Origin: Polytrichum commune
Taxonomy: Eukaryota; Streptophyta; Polytrichopsida; Polytrichales; Polytrichaceae
Assembly (NCBI GenBank): GCA_950295325.1
Contig: OX485805.1
Coordinates: 24,353,501 to 24,417,500 of the forward strand
Direction: 5' to 3'
Length of the DNA: 64,000 bases
Of this stretch, positions 33,956-50,980 are shown in pieces. The position numbers and the translations under genes were made by a program. Each line of letters starts with the position of its first letter. Within the stretch, counting starts at the first letter, position 1. Under the pieces are notes generated by a model. That model made no database searches and was not told where the DNA came from. It saw nothing but the letters and a program-made list of their open reading frames with translations.

Positions 33956-34249
33956 ACACTAAAAAAGATATTTAATGTTAGGTACTCTAAATGTCAATAA
34001 CCCTATGAAAGTAAGTAACATTAAATGTAAACTTAAATCAACCATGGTAATATGTAGAAGTTACATGTTTGAATTTCGTGTTAGTAAGGACATGAAATCC
34101 ATGCTTCACAGGAAGGGAGGTGACAGTAGAGAAGGCAGGAGCACGTTTATGTCTAACACTAATTGTCAAGAAATTGAAAATTAGTGTTAAGCATGGTAAG
34201 GTGGTAACAACATTAAATATAATCAAACACTAAATATCATATTTAGTGT
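33956..34249. mobile_element. MITE with palindromic CACTAAATA ends
   Basis: The left end resembles ACACTAAAAAAGATATTTAA and the right end is CACTAAATATCATATTTAG followed by TGTG. The interior matches 61943-62263 closely (ATGTCAATAACC, GAAAGTAAGTAACATTAAAT, TATGTCTAACACTAAT, GAAATTGAAAATTAGTGTT). There is no coding sequence. It directly follows the foldback-type repeat, as its relative at 61943 lies inside the foldback. Confidence 0.7.
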
Positions 34250-34515
34250 GGTTTGGGAAGAATCACGTGTGATTTTCTACCCCCCCGTTGAACAGAAAGA
34301 TCTGCCAATGGCTAACTGGTCAGTGCTGAGAACAGGTTCAATCACTTGGAGGCGCGATGAATGACATCTCCTTTTATGAGAGTTTCCCGTAATTGACCAG
34401 TTGACCTCTTCAAGAAAGCCTAGGTAACATACATGGACCTTTATGTCGCCACACCTATATTTGAGTGGTATATGACAAGGCTTTTGCACTGTTATGATAA
34501 GATATGATATGATAT

Positions 34516-34996
34516 GATATGTGCATTTAGGTTGTCTTCACGAATAGGTTGTCTCTTTATCCATGCATAAAGACCTGGTATTTTTATTGTTCTTTTAAAA
34601 AGAAGTTGATGTTTAGTAGAGTCCACTCATTTGAGGTGGCAGTGCATTATGGCCCGTGTAATGTCCGCCGTACAGTGACTTATGTCATAATGTTTGATGT
34701 ACATGGTCCTTTATGAAATGGATTGCCTTTTGGGGGAGTGTATTCTGGGATTTGAGGGCACATGTCCTCGGGCAGTGCCCTTAAATCTCAGATTTTGCTC
34801 CCCTCATGGAATTTTTCCATACATGATAACCTTGGGCCAAAATCATATCACAATGATGTTATAGTTTCATTTATTCATCCATATAGTAACCATCAAAAAA
34901 GTAAATTCTTGTATTTTGTTATTACGGTTGAAAAATGTTCAGACTATTACGGAATGTTGATATATTAATGCAGGGCAACCTAATTGCACATATCAG
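34516..34996. mobile_element. MITE with ends GATATGTGCATTTAGGTTGT
   Basis: The left end GATATGTGCATTTAGGTTGT and the inverted right end TGATATGTGCAATTAGGTTG match well. Related end sequences occur near 36735-36775 (inverted) and 58245-58310. The left end adjoins a (GATAT)n-like stretch at 34497-34519. There is no coding capacity. Confidence 0.6.
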
Positions 34997-35673
34997 TGTA
35001 ATTAAGAATCAATGTCATAAAGATGCGTGCTATGATGAGATTGGACTATGTACTCTTATATAGAGAGCATTTTGGTTTTTAATAGTTTAAAACAATTGGA
35101 AGGGCCTTTGTGATCAAAAAATGAGATGATTTTCACTTTGACTCTAAGTCACTTTTGCATCTCAATTCTAGTTTTGAAACTTGAAATAACAATCTTTGTG
35201 ATTCGCAAATGGTATCAAGATGAGAGAATTCCCAGTCCGATCCAGCAACCAAGGTTATGTGTGGAGTTGGAAGATCCCACAAATAGGGTCATAAACCTTA
35301 TGTGTGCACATAACCGCCTTCCAATTCTCAAACACCTAAGTGATGCAGTGTTAAACCTATTTGGCAGCCACCCTCCATTCTCAAGCATCTAAATGTTCCA
35401 AAGACTAACCTACTTGAGAGTCATTTGCCCTACTTGTTAAGACCAACTATTCACATGTCAATTCAAGTTCACGTACAAGTTGCGTATCATCCTATTATTC
35501 ACATGGCTAGTAGGAATCTTTATTTCCTCCACTTCTACTATGTAAAAATCGCATCTCACAAGGAACCATGTACGCCAATTGAGCAACACAAAGTTCTTAT
35601 GCAATTCATGACATAATGGTAAACTCATCGGGCATCATGGATGAAAGGCTCTAGTAATAACTGAACACTACAC
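34997..35673. other. gene-free stretch
   Basis: Nothing is recognisable except a short CACTACACTAA block at the right border, which is the broken half of a CACTAAATA-type element interrupted by the MITE at 35677. Confidence 0.4.
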
Positions 35674-35676
35674 TAA

Positions 35677-36035
35677 GGGCCGGTTCACACTATGCCCAAG
35701 TCGAGAGGAGAAGCGTCACTTTTCTGGACCAAACTATGTCAAGAGAAGCCTTTGGGCTGAAAAAATATATTAAAATAATCCACTGAAAAAATAGTTCGGC
35801 CTCTCGACGGAAGTTTGGGTCAAGCATTTTGCTTGACCCAAACTTTGCTCAAGAGGCCGAACTCTTAGCACCATAACTTCCTAAAAGTGTTGCCACCTAG
35901 GCTCTTTTGGAGGCAACGTCCTTTGGACTTCGGCCTATAGTGTGAAGGCCAAGAGGACGGACTTTGGACATTTCTGCATTTTCATTGGTCCAAACACTTC
36001 TCCTCTCGAAGTTTGGCCATAGTGTGAACCGGCCC
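35677..36035. mobile_element. Tourist-like MITE with TAA duplication and long inverted ends
   Basis: GGGCCGGTTCACACTATG at the left is mirrored exactly by CATAGTGTGAACCGGCCC at the right. TAA flanks both ends (35674-35676, 36036-36038). The subterminal CCAAGTCGAGAGGAGAAG/CTTCTCCTCTCGAAG motifs are also inverted. This is the best preserved copy of the GGGCC family in the window, and it has jumped into a CACTAAATA-type palindrome. Confidence 0.88.
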
Positions 36036-36038
36036 TAA

Positions 36039-36395
36039 GTATCATATTTAGTGTGACCAATTCTCTTTGTCTTTTGTAAATTGTCCGTGTAGCATCACCA
36101 ACATTGAATGCAAACCTCACATATTTGCCATTCCTTGTAAAACACTTTGGGCATTATAGATTCACAATGTTGCAATTACTGTCACTAAATGATTTTTCAT
36201 CCAAATTTCAATCATCCATGACAACAACTCATTACATAAATGTTAAGATTTGGAACATACCAAACTTCATAAGTATTTCATTACAGAAGTGTAAGTTGGG
36301 ATGCGTGTAAACTTATTCACAATAAGTGTCATCAAGAAAAGTTACCACAGCGACATAAAATACCATAACACTAAATACAATATTTAGTGTAGTAG
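36039..36395. mobile_element. remnant CACTAAATA-type MITE
   Basis: It starts with ATCATATTTAGTGTGACC and ends with ACACTAAATACAATATTTAG followed by TGTAG. Its left terminus is separated by the 359-bp MITE at 35677. There is no coding sequence. Confidence 0.5.
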
Positions 36396-37800
36396 GTTGG
36401 GGGCAAATACATTCCAACTAAGCCCCACAAGACCAATTTGGGGTCTTTAATGCCACTTTCAGAGTCAAGTCGACGTTATATAGAATTCATAACAAGTCAA
36501 GATACAAAATCGTTCACTACATTTTCATTATCTAATAGTGGAAGTGTGTACACCAATGTGTGCAATTCGAGTGCCAACGCTAATATATCAACATTCCACA
36601 ATATTTTGAATATTTATAACCACATCAACAAATTACAAGAACTGTTCTTCTACCACAATTGCTATACAGATAAATGAACAGTTATTAGTTTTCATGATAT
36701 AATTTTGGCCCAAGATAATTTGCATGAATATAAAGGCAACCTATTCGCAAATGCAACCTAAAAGCACATATCAATGTACATTTTGCTACCAAACAACCCA
36801 GTTTGATACCAATGGCTCAAGTGAAATTACTTCCCTCACAAACAATCTGCTTGCTGTTAGTAGTGCACATCTTGACATTCCAAAAGGACCAAGAGGTGTG
36901 ACTTTCACGCCAAGTCAGTAATATTCCTCCAATCTGTTTGCCCATCATCTGTCAGGAGTGGAACATTATGATCCACAACAGGATCACTATCAATCCCAGT
37001 TTCTCATAATACTACACGGAAGGAAACAAGCAAAGGTAAGGGAGCGGTTGATAACTGTGTTGTAACTGAGAGGTTCCCACATTCACTTACTACGACAAAT
37101 TTGAGATTCAAACTGGGTCACAACGAATCGCTTGGATGTCAATTCAAGACTTCCCATACCCCCACAAAACTCCCATCAGTACACACAACTTTTTGGCAGA
37201 GCATGTAATCTGTGATTATAACACAGGATCAGCACACAAGTTCCTAGCCATTGGTCACTGTAAAGCAAGAAATTTCATCACCATAAACAGAGTGCCTCAA
37301 ATTGACAAACTGGGTGTGTGGGAGGTATCATCTCGATGTGAACAAATACACTCGAAAGATTATGCACTGCAACCGATCAGCCAAGCACGGTGTTGCACAA
37401 AGTACCCTATTTTTGCTTGATTCGTAAAACATGCAATGTACCTGTAAACACTGTAACACAAACAGAGGCAATTTGGGTGGGAAATATGGGAAGCAGAAAA
37501 GGTGATGTTCATTGGTAATGGCAGAATGCTCACCACAGGCATGTACATAGCAGCAACCATTGCTATTCCCACATAAAAGATTTTACAAAGCTCTGACCTA
37601 AAATTTTCTTCTATGTTGGGAGGTCGTTACAAAGTTTCTTTAATTGAAATCAAAGAACCGACAGAGAGTCCCTCCATATCAGATACTTGTTCTCCACAAG
37701 CAGAGAAAAATGTGAGATTAATGGACCTAATGCACACCTAATTGATTTCCAGAAGTGTGTATATTCATATTGACAGCAATGAAAAATGGATAACCTTCAT
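36396..37800. other. gene-free region downstream of RPT3
   Basis: The part adjoining 37800 should contain the RPT3 3' untranslated region (minus strand). Around 36735-36775 lies an inverted fragment of the 34516-type MITE end. No further gene is recognisable. Confidence 0.4.
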
Positions 37801-41639
<3,839 letters not shown>

Positions 41640-42607
41640 GCTCCAATTCGCGCGTAATGTTCAACCCTAACGCTCTCTGTGTCTTCCTTTCTGTGTTTGC
41701 TGCAACAATAGTCCCAATGCTTCAGGGTTTGAGTATGGCCATGGGGTGCCTCTGGGAAGACGAAGACGAAGACGACCGACCCTCTCAGTCATGGATGAAT
41801 GACATCGTGGATGATTTCATGGACTGGAGACCAGTCGATGAACGTGGATGAATGTTGTCCCGCTTGAATGGATGGTACAAGGTGTCTCTGGACGAATGAT
41901 AGACAGAGATTGCATAGCGTAGGTGTTTTAACATTTACAGGCCGAAACGTCCCAAATGGCACTTAAAATTATTAAGCATTTACATGATGGTGTCTTTCCA
42001 AAGAATGAGGTTGTGATTAACAAAACTTTGATCATTTTCAGCACTTGTTGAAAATCTCTCAATACACAACTTGAGTGTATATGGAGAATTATGGAATTAA
42101 AGAAGAATCATGTTCATGTGATACAGAGTCCCACAAAACACGGTCAAGAAGTATGTAATGTTATGCATTTTCAAGAGTCGTTTGCTTCTGAGTCTACAAT
42201 GATGCTCGGTCATGGGAGTACGAATGAGAGTGGTTAAACATGATAGTGAACCACAACAAAATGACATTCTGACAACTTTTGTATTTGAAGAATGCATAAT
42301 GTCATCACAATGTGGATGACTGGTGGACGGGTAGGTGTTAGCCCATAAAAGTGCACATGCCAAATGGCACTCTCAACTAAATTGAATAGACCTTGCTAAA
42401 AAAAAGTGTCACTTTTAGCCCTAAAAAAGTCCTTGCGTTGTTGATAAGGTTTTCTATGACCTCCCAAAAATTGAACAAACGAACTTATAAATGATTATTC
42501 TTTTGTGTTCTGAAAAGTGTTGACATCTCAATAGGGTTTCAGAGCTTGACAATGGAGAGTCTTGCAAGACAAAGCTAACCTCTAAGGTGGAGGTGCCTCA
42601 ATCGAAT
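41640..42607. other. spacer upstream of RPT3
   Basis: The first few hundred bases should hold the RPT3 promoter (minus strand). A short plus-strand open frame at 41657-41851 with a DEDEDD stretch has no family match and may be chance. Nothing else is recognised. Confidence 0.4.
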
Positions 42608-42950
42608 ACAACAATAGTTTGGGCACCTATATTTGAGTGGTATGTGCTTGGGTGTGGATCTAAGAAGTGGCACCAAAAAGAATATGTTTAAGAGAGATTA
42701 GATTACATATTCATAATCTGGTAACAATTCTAGGCTCAATAGTCAACATAATTTTTTATTTTTATTTTTTTGGGGGGGGGTATATGACCACTTAATGAGT
42801 ACAAAAAATTTACTTTGATAACAAATAATATATTAAAATAATCTCCAAAAATTACATGGCTAATGTTTACATGCACAAATTGGATTTGCGAATCGACTTG
42901 CACTAATGACATGTTTTATATCCTACAAGAAGTGGGTGCAAAGATAAAGG
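42608..42950 (+). repeat. second copy of the 18413-19010 repeat
   Basis: The order of blocks (GGGCACCTATATTTGAGTGG, CACCAAAAAGAA, TACATATTCATAATCTGG, TTTACTTTGATA, CAAATTGGATTTGC, CTACAAGAAGTGGGTGC) follows 18413-19010 with internal deletions. A T-rich stretch and a run of nine G sit at about 42751-42780. Confidence 0.55.
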
Positions 42951-43903
42951 TATTCATCTAAAGGGATAGATCTACCTTAATTGAGAAGTATTTGCAACAA
43001 TTGTTGCTACATTCCACACAATAAGAAAGACCCACCATGGACAATACAAAGAGAATGGAATTATGCATAAAGTCTTTGCATCAAACATCCAACGAGTTGG
43101 CTAAAACATGATTTTAAGCTTGCTTAAGTTATGTAAAAAGTCACCCAATTTTTCTTAAGCCTTAAATCATCATGTTGCAAAGAGTGATGTTGGGATTATA
43201 AGAAACCAATTTTTAAGCTTGTCACACTAGAATGGATGCACAAAGCCAACCTTACAATTGGATTTCACATTTGGAGCTGAATATATTAAATTACAGATTC
43301 GCTTAGTTTTTGCAATCATAAATTTTAATCATTTTTGGTTATCATGTAAAAAAATATAAAAGCATTATGAAAGAATACATGTCTAACAAGAAGGCAAATG
43401 AAGTTTTTGGTTCAGATAGAGTGTAAAAATATAAATGGTTTCAAGAAATGAACGAATGACATGGAAACAAAGCAGGTATACAAAATCAAATTCCAGCAAG
43501 TACAACGGAATCATTTGCACAAGATATTAATTCTTCTACACATGTTTTCTATCAAATAACATCAATTACTACACCAACAACAAGTGGCTCACAAAACAAG
43601 AAAAAATATTGAAAAAAATATTGAAAAAAATATTGAAAGTTTGTTAGATTAGGCTATCGACAATTCTAAAGATCTTCTTGCATCATTCCAAGAATCTATC
43701 AATTTCTTTCAAAACATGGATACAAATTTTGTTGCATTTTTACATAAAGTTTAGTTACTACTCTATCACATCACTATTGTTATCGCTATTTGTATCTAGT
43801 ATACCATATCTATACCGCATTTTGTACTGCCACAAATTTTTCGCTAGTAAATTATGCATAACTGTGGTTTTCCCTAGAATATTATTTGTCTTCTCATTTT
43901 CTC
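42951..43903. other. probable 3' half of a decayed Harbinger element
   Basis: This AT-rich stretch has broken frames on the plus strand. Around 43440-43570, polar stretches rich in Asn, Gln and Thr resemble the accessory ORF of PIF/Harbinger elements, which often lies opposite the transposase. There is no firm motif. Three AAAAAAATATTG repeats sit at about 43604-43636. Confidence 0.3.
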
Positions 43904-44972
43904 TCAATAAAAGTAAATTTGATCTACATCATTTAATTCGTGTAGAATTGGAACATCATTCTTGGTCATAATCCTTCTCTTCACTTCAGTAAGTCTTGAT
44001 CTTTCTCCCCGCATTTCGCTTCCTTCTCGTAATTCTTCCTCAGTAACTCTTATAGCTAGTTTATTTTCTGCTTCTACAATCCAATCTTCTTCGATACATT
44101 CATTGTTCATAATACATAAATTATGCAACACTATACACGTAGCTACAATATCTTATATATTCCTCAATGGTATCTCCGATCGCTTCATTATCAGCCTTCA
44201 TTTATCCTTCAGAATACCAAATGCCCTTTTCTACACACATTCTAGTTGAAGATTGTATAAAAATTTTGTTTGTCTTTTTCTTGAACAATGCAATCTTCAC
44301 ACTCTTAAACAAACAGTACATACACGGCCTTACTAGATACGTAGCGTTTTCGTCAAGTTTATATGACTGGTATATTTCCTCTATACATATATGTCTGATT
44401 TTCGACATCTGGAATATAACCCAATCGTGTAGAATTTCTACCCATCTAAATTCATAATTCCATAACATACAATTTGGTCTTATAATCCATTGTAAAATTA
44501 TTGAGTAAAATGATTTCTTACAGTAATAATCTTTTCCGCTGATTACCGGAGCTAAAACAAGAATATGCAAACCGCTTATCGTTCATGTAACATACAGTAT
44601 ATCATGTAGTTGTTCAAACCTTCTAGCTAAAACCCTCAACTATGATTCATCTGGAATTTTTATAAAAATTGGTTGCAAATGCTTCCTAACAACCCTACAA
44701 AATTCCCTTATTATTTTTGATAATGTGCTCGTATGAATTCCATACAAGTCTCCTATACTTTGAAGTTCATCGCCACTACCTAACTTATGCAATGACATTG
44801 CTACCCTTTCTTGCACCATTACAGTAGCTTTAAATCGGGTTTCCTCTTTCTTCAAATATGGTCCCAACCTCTCACACAAAAATTTGAAAGTATTATATGT
44901 CATTTGAGTTCGCTTCCTAAATTCTCTTTCCGTCCACGATCCCAACAACAAGAATTCTACAAATCCGGACAT
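43904..44972 (-). pseudogene. second decayed PIF/Harbinger transposase
   Basis: The minus strand reads the N-terminal HARBI1 part (44972-44640: REFRKRTQMTYNTFKFLCER, then VAMSLHKLGSGDELQSIGDL and GIHTSTLSKIIREFCRVV). Next comes the DDE region (44570-44202: HILVLAPVISGKDYYCKKSF, SIILQW, RPCMYCLFK, TRMCVEKGIW), then the C-terminal VLHNLCIMNNECIEEDWIVE region (about 44130-43904). Stops occur just after PDES (44640) and before HILVL. The first catalytic Asp is not recognisable, and frames change between blocks. It is more complete than the copy at 11852 but not functional. It may belong to one element with the TIR-bearing end at 45486. Confidence 0.85.
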
Positions 44973-45244
44973 CCGTTCTTGATTTCATATGTTTATCATT
45001 CTATGCCCCATACTCTCATACACCAAGCTCAAAATCGTAACCTTCTCCCACTCTCCTTGTAAAAGCATTGCTTGAATGTTCACAACATGCTTCACAAGCA
45101 TATACAAACACATGTATAATCCTAAAAGCAAAACAAGGCTCCTCTGTCGCTCCTTCGTCGCTCCTCCATTGCAACCATATTTGTTGAAATTCAAAGTGAA
45201 TACAAGCCAAATCAAGAAGTGAGGTCAAGACAAGACTATTGAAG

Positions 45245-45486
45245 CCAAGATAATGGTCAAATTTGGTTTTTTTTAAACTGCATTTTTTTGTGTATATATT
45301 AAAAAAACAACACCCTCATTTTTTTCTCCATGGTCTTTTCTCTTGGTCCACATTTGGTTTACACCCAATGAGGGGCCCATGGCTCTCAAAACTAAATTTT
45401 TTATGAAGTTGGACCATGGAAGTCGAACCATTGACAAACGCCATCTTCCATGGTCCGACTTCATGGTCCATAGTGTAAACCGGCCC
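45245..45486. mobile_element. right-hand end of a GGGCC-type element (relative of 50411-50977)
   Basis: The last about 240 bp parallel the right part of the element at 50411: CATGGTC, CTCTTGGTCCA, GTTTACACC, TTTTT-GAA-TTG-ACCATGGAAGT, and finally ACTTCATGGTCCATAGTGTA plus AACCGGCCC, followed by TAA (45487-45489). No matching left end was found next to it. It may be a truncated MITE or the true 5' end of the adjacent Harbinger element. Confidence 0.55.
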
Positions 45487-45489
45487 TAA

Positions 45490-45985
45490 GGGCCACTTCA
45501 CACACGAGCCAAGAGCCATGACCATGAAATTGTGAGAGCCCAAAAGAAAGTGTCCAAAGGCCTTCCCAATACACCACCAAAAATCATGTAGTGTGGTTGT
45601 GGGCTCTCAAGTGCAGTGTGAAGTCATATGTGACCGGACCCTCAATTAAATGCTATTTAAGTGGATTTCTATTTATGTGGGGTCCTCACACATGGTAAAA
45701 TAGAATAAATCAACGGTTATGAGCGTTCAAAGTGCCATGGTCTCCCGGTTTTGTGTTAGGCCTACCTCCAAGAGGCGGGTTTCTAAAATATTCCAAGTGA
45801 CCGTGAAACATGATCCATTTGATGTTATGTAGGAATCCATGTAGACTTTACATCCATCTTGCATTCACTTACTCCGTTGGTCCCTCAAGCATAGTGTGAA
45901 GCGAACTTGGACCAGCTCCACCTTGTCCACCAATGAGAGTGCTTGAAGTGCAATGGTCATGGCCATCAGTCTTGTGTGTGAACCG
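45490..45985. mobile_element. Tourist-like MITE, empty-site relative of 52703-53621
   Basis: It begins GGGCCACTTCACACACGAGC after TAA and follows the element at 52703 throughout, but lacks the 407-bp insertion present there. The right end has drifted (GTGTGTGAACCGG). There is no coding sequence. Confidence 0.65.
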
Positions 45986-46800
45986 GTTGAAGTCCAAGAC
46001 TTCAGGAATATTACTGATCATTTTAGAGGAATTTATAGAATATGACCCAATTTAATGAAGAAAAACCGAAAGATGTCAATATGTAACCACTTGGACTTGG
46101 AAACACTGGGATCTTGACTGATTATGCCCAAAAATCTCCTTGGACACTGGAATGGGATTTCTGAAAGTGGACTAGTCTCATGTATATTGGTAGGTCTTGA
46201 CTTTCACTTTGGGTGGGAGAGGGCAGACCCTTTACTATACGCTTCATTTCACTTTCAGGTAAACAAATCTCCGCGATGCCCACTCAATCACAAGTATTGA
46301 AATAACCCAACATGATGATTACCCAACATGTTAGTAACAAATTTCCTAAGACAGATGACATCCAGTTGTATTGAATTGAGAGAGTCCTTGCAGGTTCAAG
46401 TAGTGATTGGTGACAAATTGTTGAGGAATTCAAAACTGCCCCAGTCAATTTAACGTGGGTAGGCAAAGATGAACAATTGTATAGTAAGCCACGGTATCTT
46501 GCAATGAATGCTGCTCAAACTATCGAGTGATCTCTTTGCCAGATTTAGGATTTACGTTACATAAGTTGCTCTACGCTGGAAATGTTCCTTGATGCCTCGA
46601 GGCAATCTGTTTAATTTCTGGTACAGATCAAACGAATTCAATTTGCGAGAAGTAGCTGAAACAAACCTGATGGCTTGAACCCCACAACAGGAACTACAGG
46701 GAAATCAAATGGGAATGCCCATAATCGACCTAGTCCGCCAAGTAACCACCAATCTACTCCAGTAAGTAATTAGATCCTTAGCACACCACACGGCATCAAA
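45986..46800. other. gene-free stretch
   Basis: At 45979-46045 a block resembles 13763-13860. Otherwise no gene, RNA or defined repeat was seen. Confidence 0.4.
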
Positions 46801-46819
46801 ATTCTTTCAGGGCACCCTC

Positions 46820-47520
46820 TTTAGCGGCATCTGGAGCTTCATCAATATGGAGAAAGAACGTCTGGGCTTAGGCACCGCATAGCGCCACACCTGTTGTGTG
46901 AGAGGGCATTCAAGGAATCTGTGCACCACCGGCTGCACAATGAGCACCACAATGACGACACCCGGTATCAATCTCCTGAGAAATCCGACCCCTCTTCATT
47001 CGTTGACGGCCACCGCCTTGTGAAACACCGACCAAATTGAAAGCTGTCTACTCCACGGAATCTGTGTACCACCGGCTGCACAATGAGGACACCCAGTATC
47101 AATCTCCTGAGAAATCCGACTCCTCTTCATTCGTTGACGGCCACCGCCTTGTGAAACACCAACCAAATTGAAAGCTGTCTACTCCACGGAATCTGTGCAC
47201 CACCGGCTGCACAATGAGCACCACAATGACGACACCCAGTATCAATCTCCTGAGAAATCCGACCCCTCTTCATTCGTTAACGGCCACCGCCTTGTGAAAC
47301 ACCGACAAATTTGAAAGCTGTCTACTCCACACCATCCTCCATTTAGGAACCACATGCCACGAGGCAATCTGGCATGACACAAAGATGTCAATCTCTCCTC
47401 TAAGCTAAAAAACTTGTTCACTCCGGACAAGACGAACCAAACGAATGTCACTGAAATCGTATTGTAGGCTTCAATGGCATTTGCTTCATTGACCCCATAG
47501 AACAAGCATGTAATCGCCAT
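46820..47520 (-). pseudogene. non-LTR retrotransposon zinc-binding (zf-RVT-like) fragment
   Basis: On the minus strand the conserved tail of a plant reverse-transcriptase zinc-binding domain is readable: RLPRGMWFLNGGWC region (about 47340-47370), RRW, then CRHCGAHCAAGG and, in the next frame, VHRFLECPLTQQVWRYAV (about 46925-46870). This gives the Cys-x2-Cys...His...Cys pattern followed by VW seen in this domain. Frameshifts occur, and the middle is present three times (46914-47330). Reverse transcriptase motifs are absent upstream, so this is a 3' scrap of a LINE-like element or of a related domesticated sequence. Confidence 0.6.
46914..47330 (-). repeat. three tandem copies of a 131-143-bp unit
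   Basis: Copies at 46914-47056 (143 bp), 47057-47187 (131 bp) and 47188-47330 (143 bp) each start GGAATCTGTG(C/T)ACCACC and end CTGTCTACTCCAC. Copies 1 and 3 share a CACCACAATGAC block that copy 2 lacks (a 12-bp deletion). Divergence is only a few bases per copy, so the triplication is recent or has been homogenised. Confidence 0.93.
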
Positions 47521-48125
47521 GGACTATCAATGGCTCCAAAATTTGCAAGACTGACGTTGGGGGAGATTGCTGATCCTTCTCAAGCCTTCGCAATTCAATT
47601 CTTGAGCGGTTATTTAAAACTCAACCATGAGGATCGCCAGTCTCTACCAGGATCTTAGATTTTGGAGCTCAACGACGATCTTAGATGACATGCTTAGTGA
47701 GTGGAAGCAATTCGTTCACGTCCTACAATCCAGAAGCAAATTACGTGAAAACGCTACATAAACTCCATAGATGATACTTCATACAAAACCTGCAAACATT
47801 GGTATTGAGCACGTTTCAATGTCGGCATCAGAGCTTGGACATGTGAGAGATTTGCAAGACGATTCTTCCACTTTCCAGACAATGAACCGGCAAAGAAATC
47901 CATGCCGAACACAAAAGCAATGCAATGAACAAATGAGCTGCAACCAGTTACCACTATATGAGCAAATTAGGTCTTTACTGAGTTCGTGACACATGTATAA
48001 ACAGATTATTTCACACCCCTAACTGCCCTATGAGGCCAACAAGTATCGAATAACAGCAGCGTCCTGCCAGCTTGGCCATTGACGACATCTGCACTACTCA
48101 AAATGTGGCATCGATTGTAAACTAT
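47521..48125. other. 3' flank of the polyubiquitin gene
   Basis: The part nearest 48125 should be the polyubiquitin 3' untranslated region on the minus strand. Opposing open frames around 47754-47994 have no known domain. No clear polyadenylation signal could be pinned. Confidence 0.4.
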
Positions 48126-50407
<2,282 letters not shown>

Positions 50408-50410
50408 TAA

Positions 50411-50977
50411 GGGGCTTGTTTACATCATGGACCATGAAGTCATCCCTTTCCTCCTCTAATAACATATGTGAAATCGGCCATTCAACTCGTCTCAGGACCA
50501 CTTTGGTTTACATCAAGAAAGAAATGTAAGAGTGACCCTGGAATTTGAAGTCCCCAAAATGATTATATTTTAGGTCTACGTTATCTATTGTCATGGTCCA
50601 ATGAGTTTCGCAATGGGAAAGGCAAAAGAGGTTCCCTTGTTGCAAATGTCAAGGGACCGTGGCAGAGAAATGTCGGGTTTTTTTTTTCCGAAACCTTTTC
50701 CATAGTTACGGAGAAAGAAGGGATGAAGGTCAAACATGAAGAAAAGTCCCAAAACTGCACTTTTTGGACATATATTCAAAAATTCAGCACATCCACTTTT
50801 GGGTACATGGTCACTTCTCTTGGTCCATGTTTAGTTTACACCTAGTCAACGGCCCGAAGGCTTTTAAAATGCATTTTTTTAGAAATTGTACCATGGAAGT
50901 GTGACCATGAGGTGTGACCATGGGAAAAATGCCCTCTAACATGGGACAACTTCATGGTCCATGATGTAAACAACCCC
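50411..50977. mobile_element. MITE with TAA duplication and 28-bp class inverted ends
   Basis: GGGGCTTGTTTACATCATGG followed by ACCATGAAGT is mirrored by ACTTCATGGTCCATGATGTA followed by AACAACCCC. TAA is found at 50408-50410 and 50978-50980. The right part is homologous to 45245-45486. It sits about 450 bp upstream of the polyubiquitin start codon. Confidence 0.88.
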
Positions 50978-50980
50978 TAA

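Noticed and set aside
41657-41851. Short acidic plus-strand frame upstream of RPT3 as a divergent gene
   Set aside because: It has 64 codons, no recognisable family, and overlaps the expected RPT3 promoter; it could be chance.
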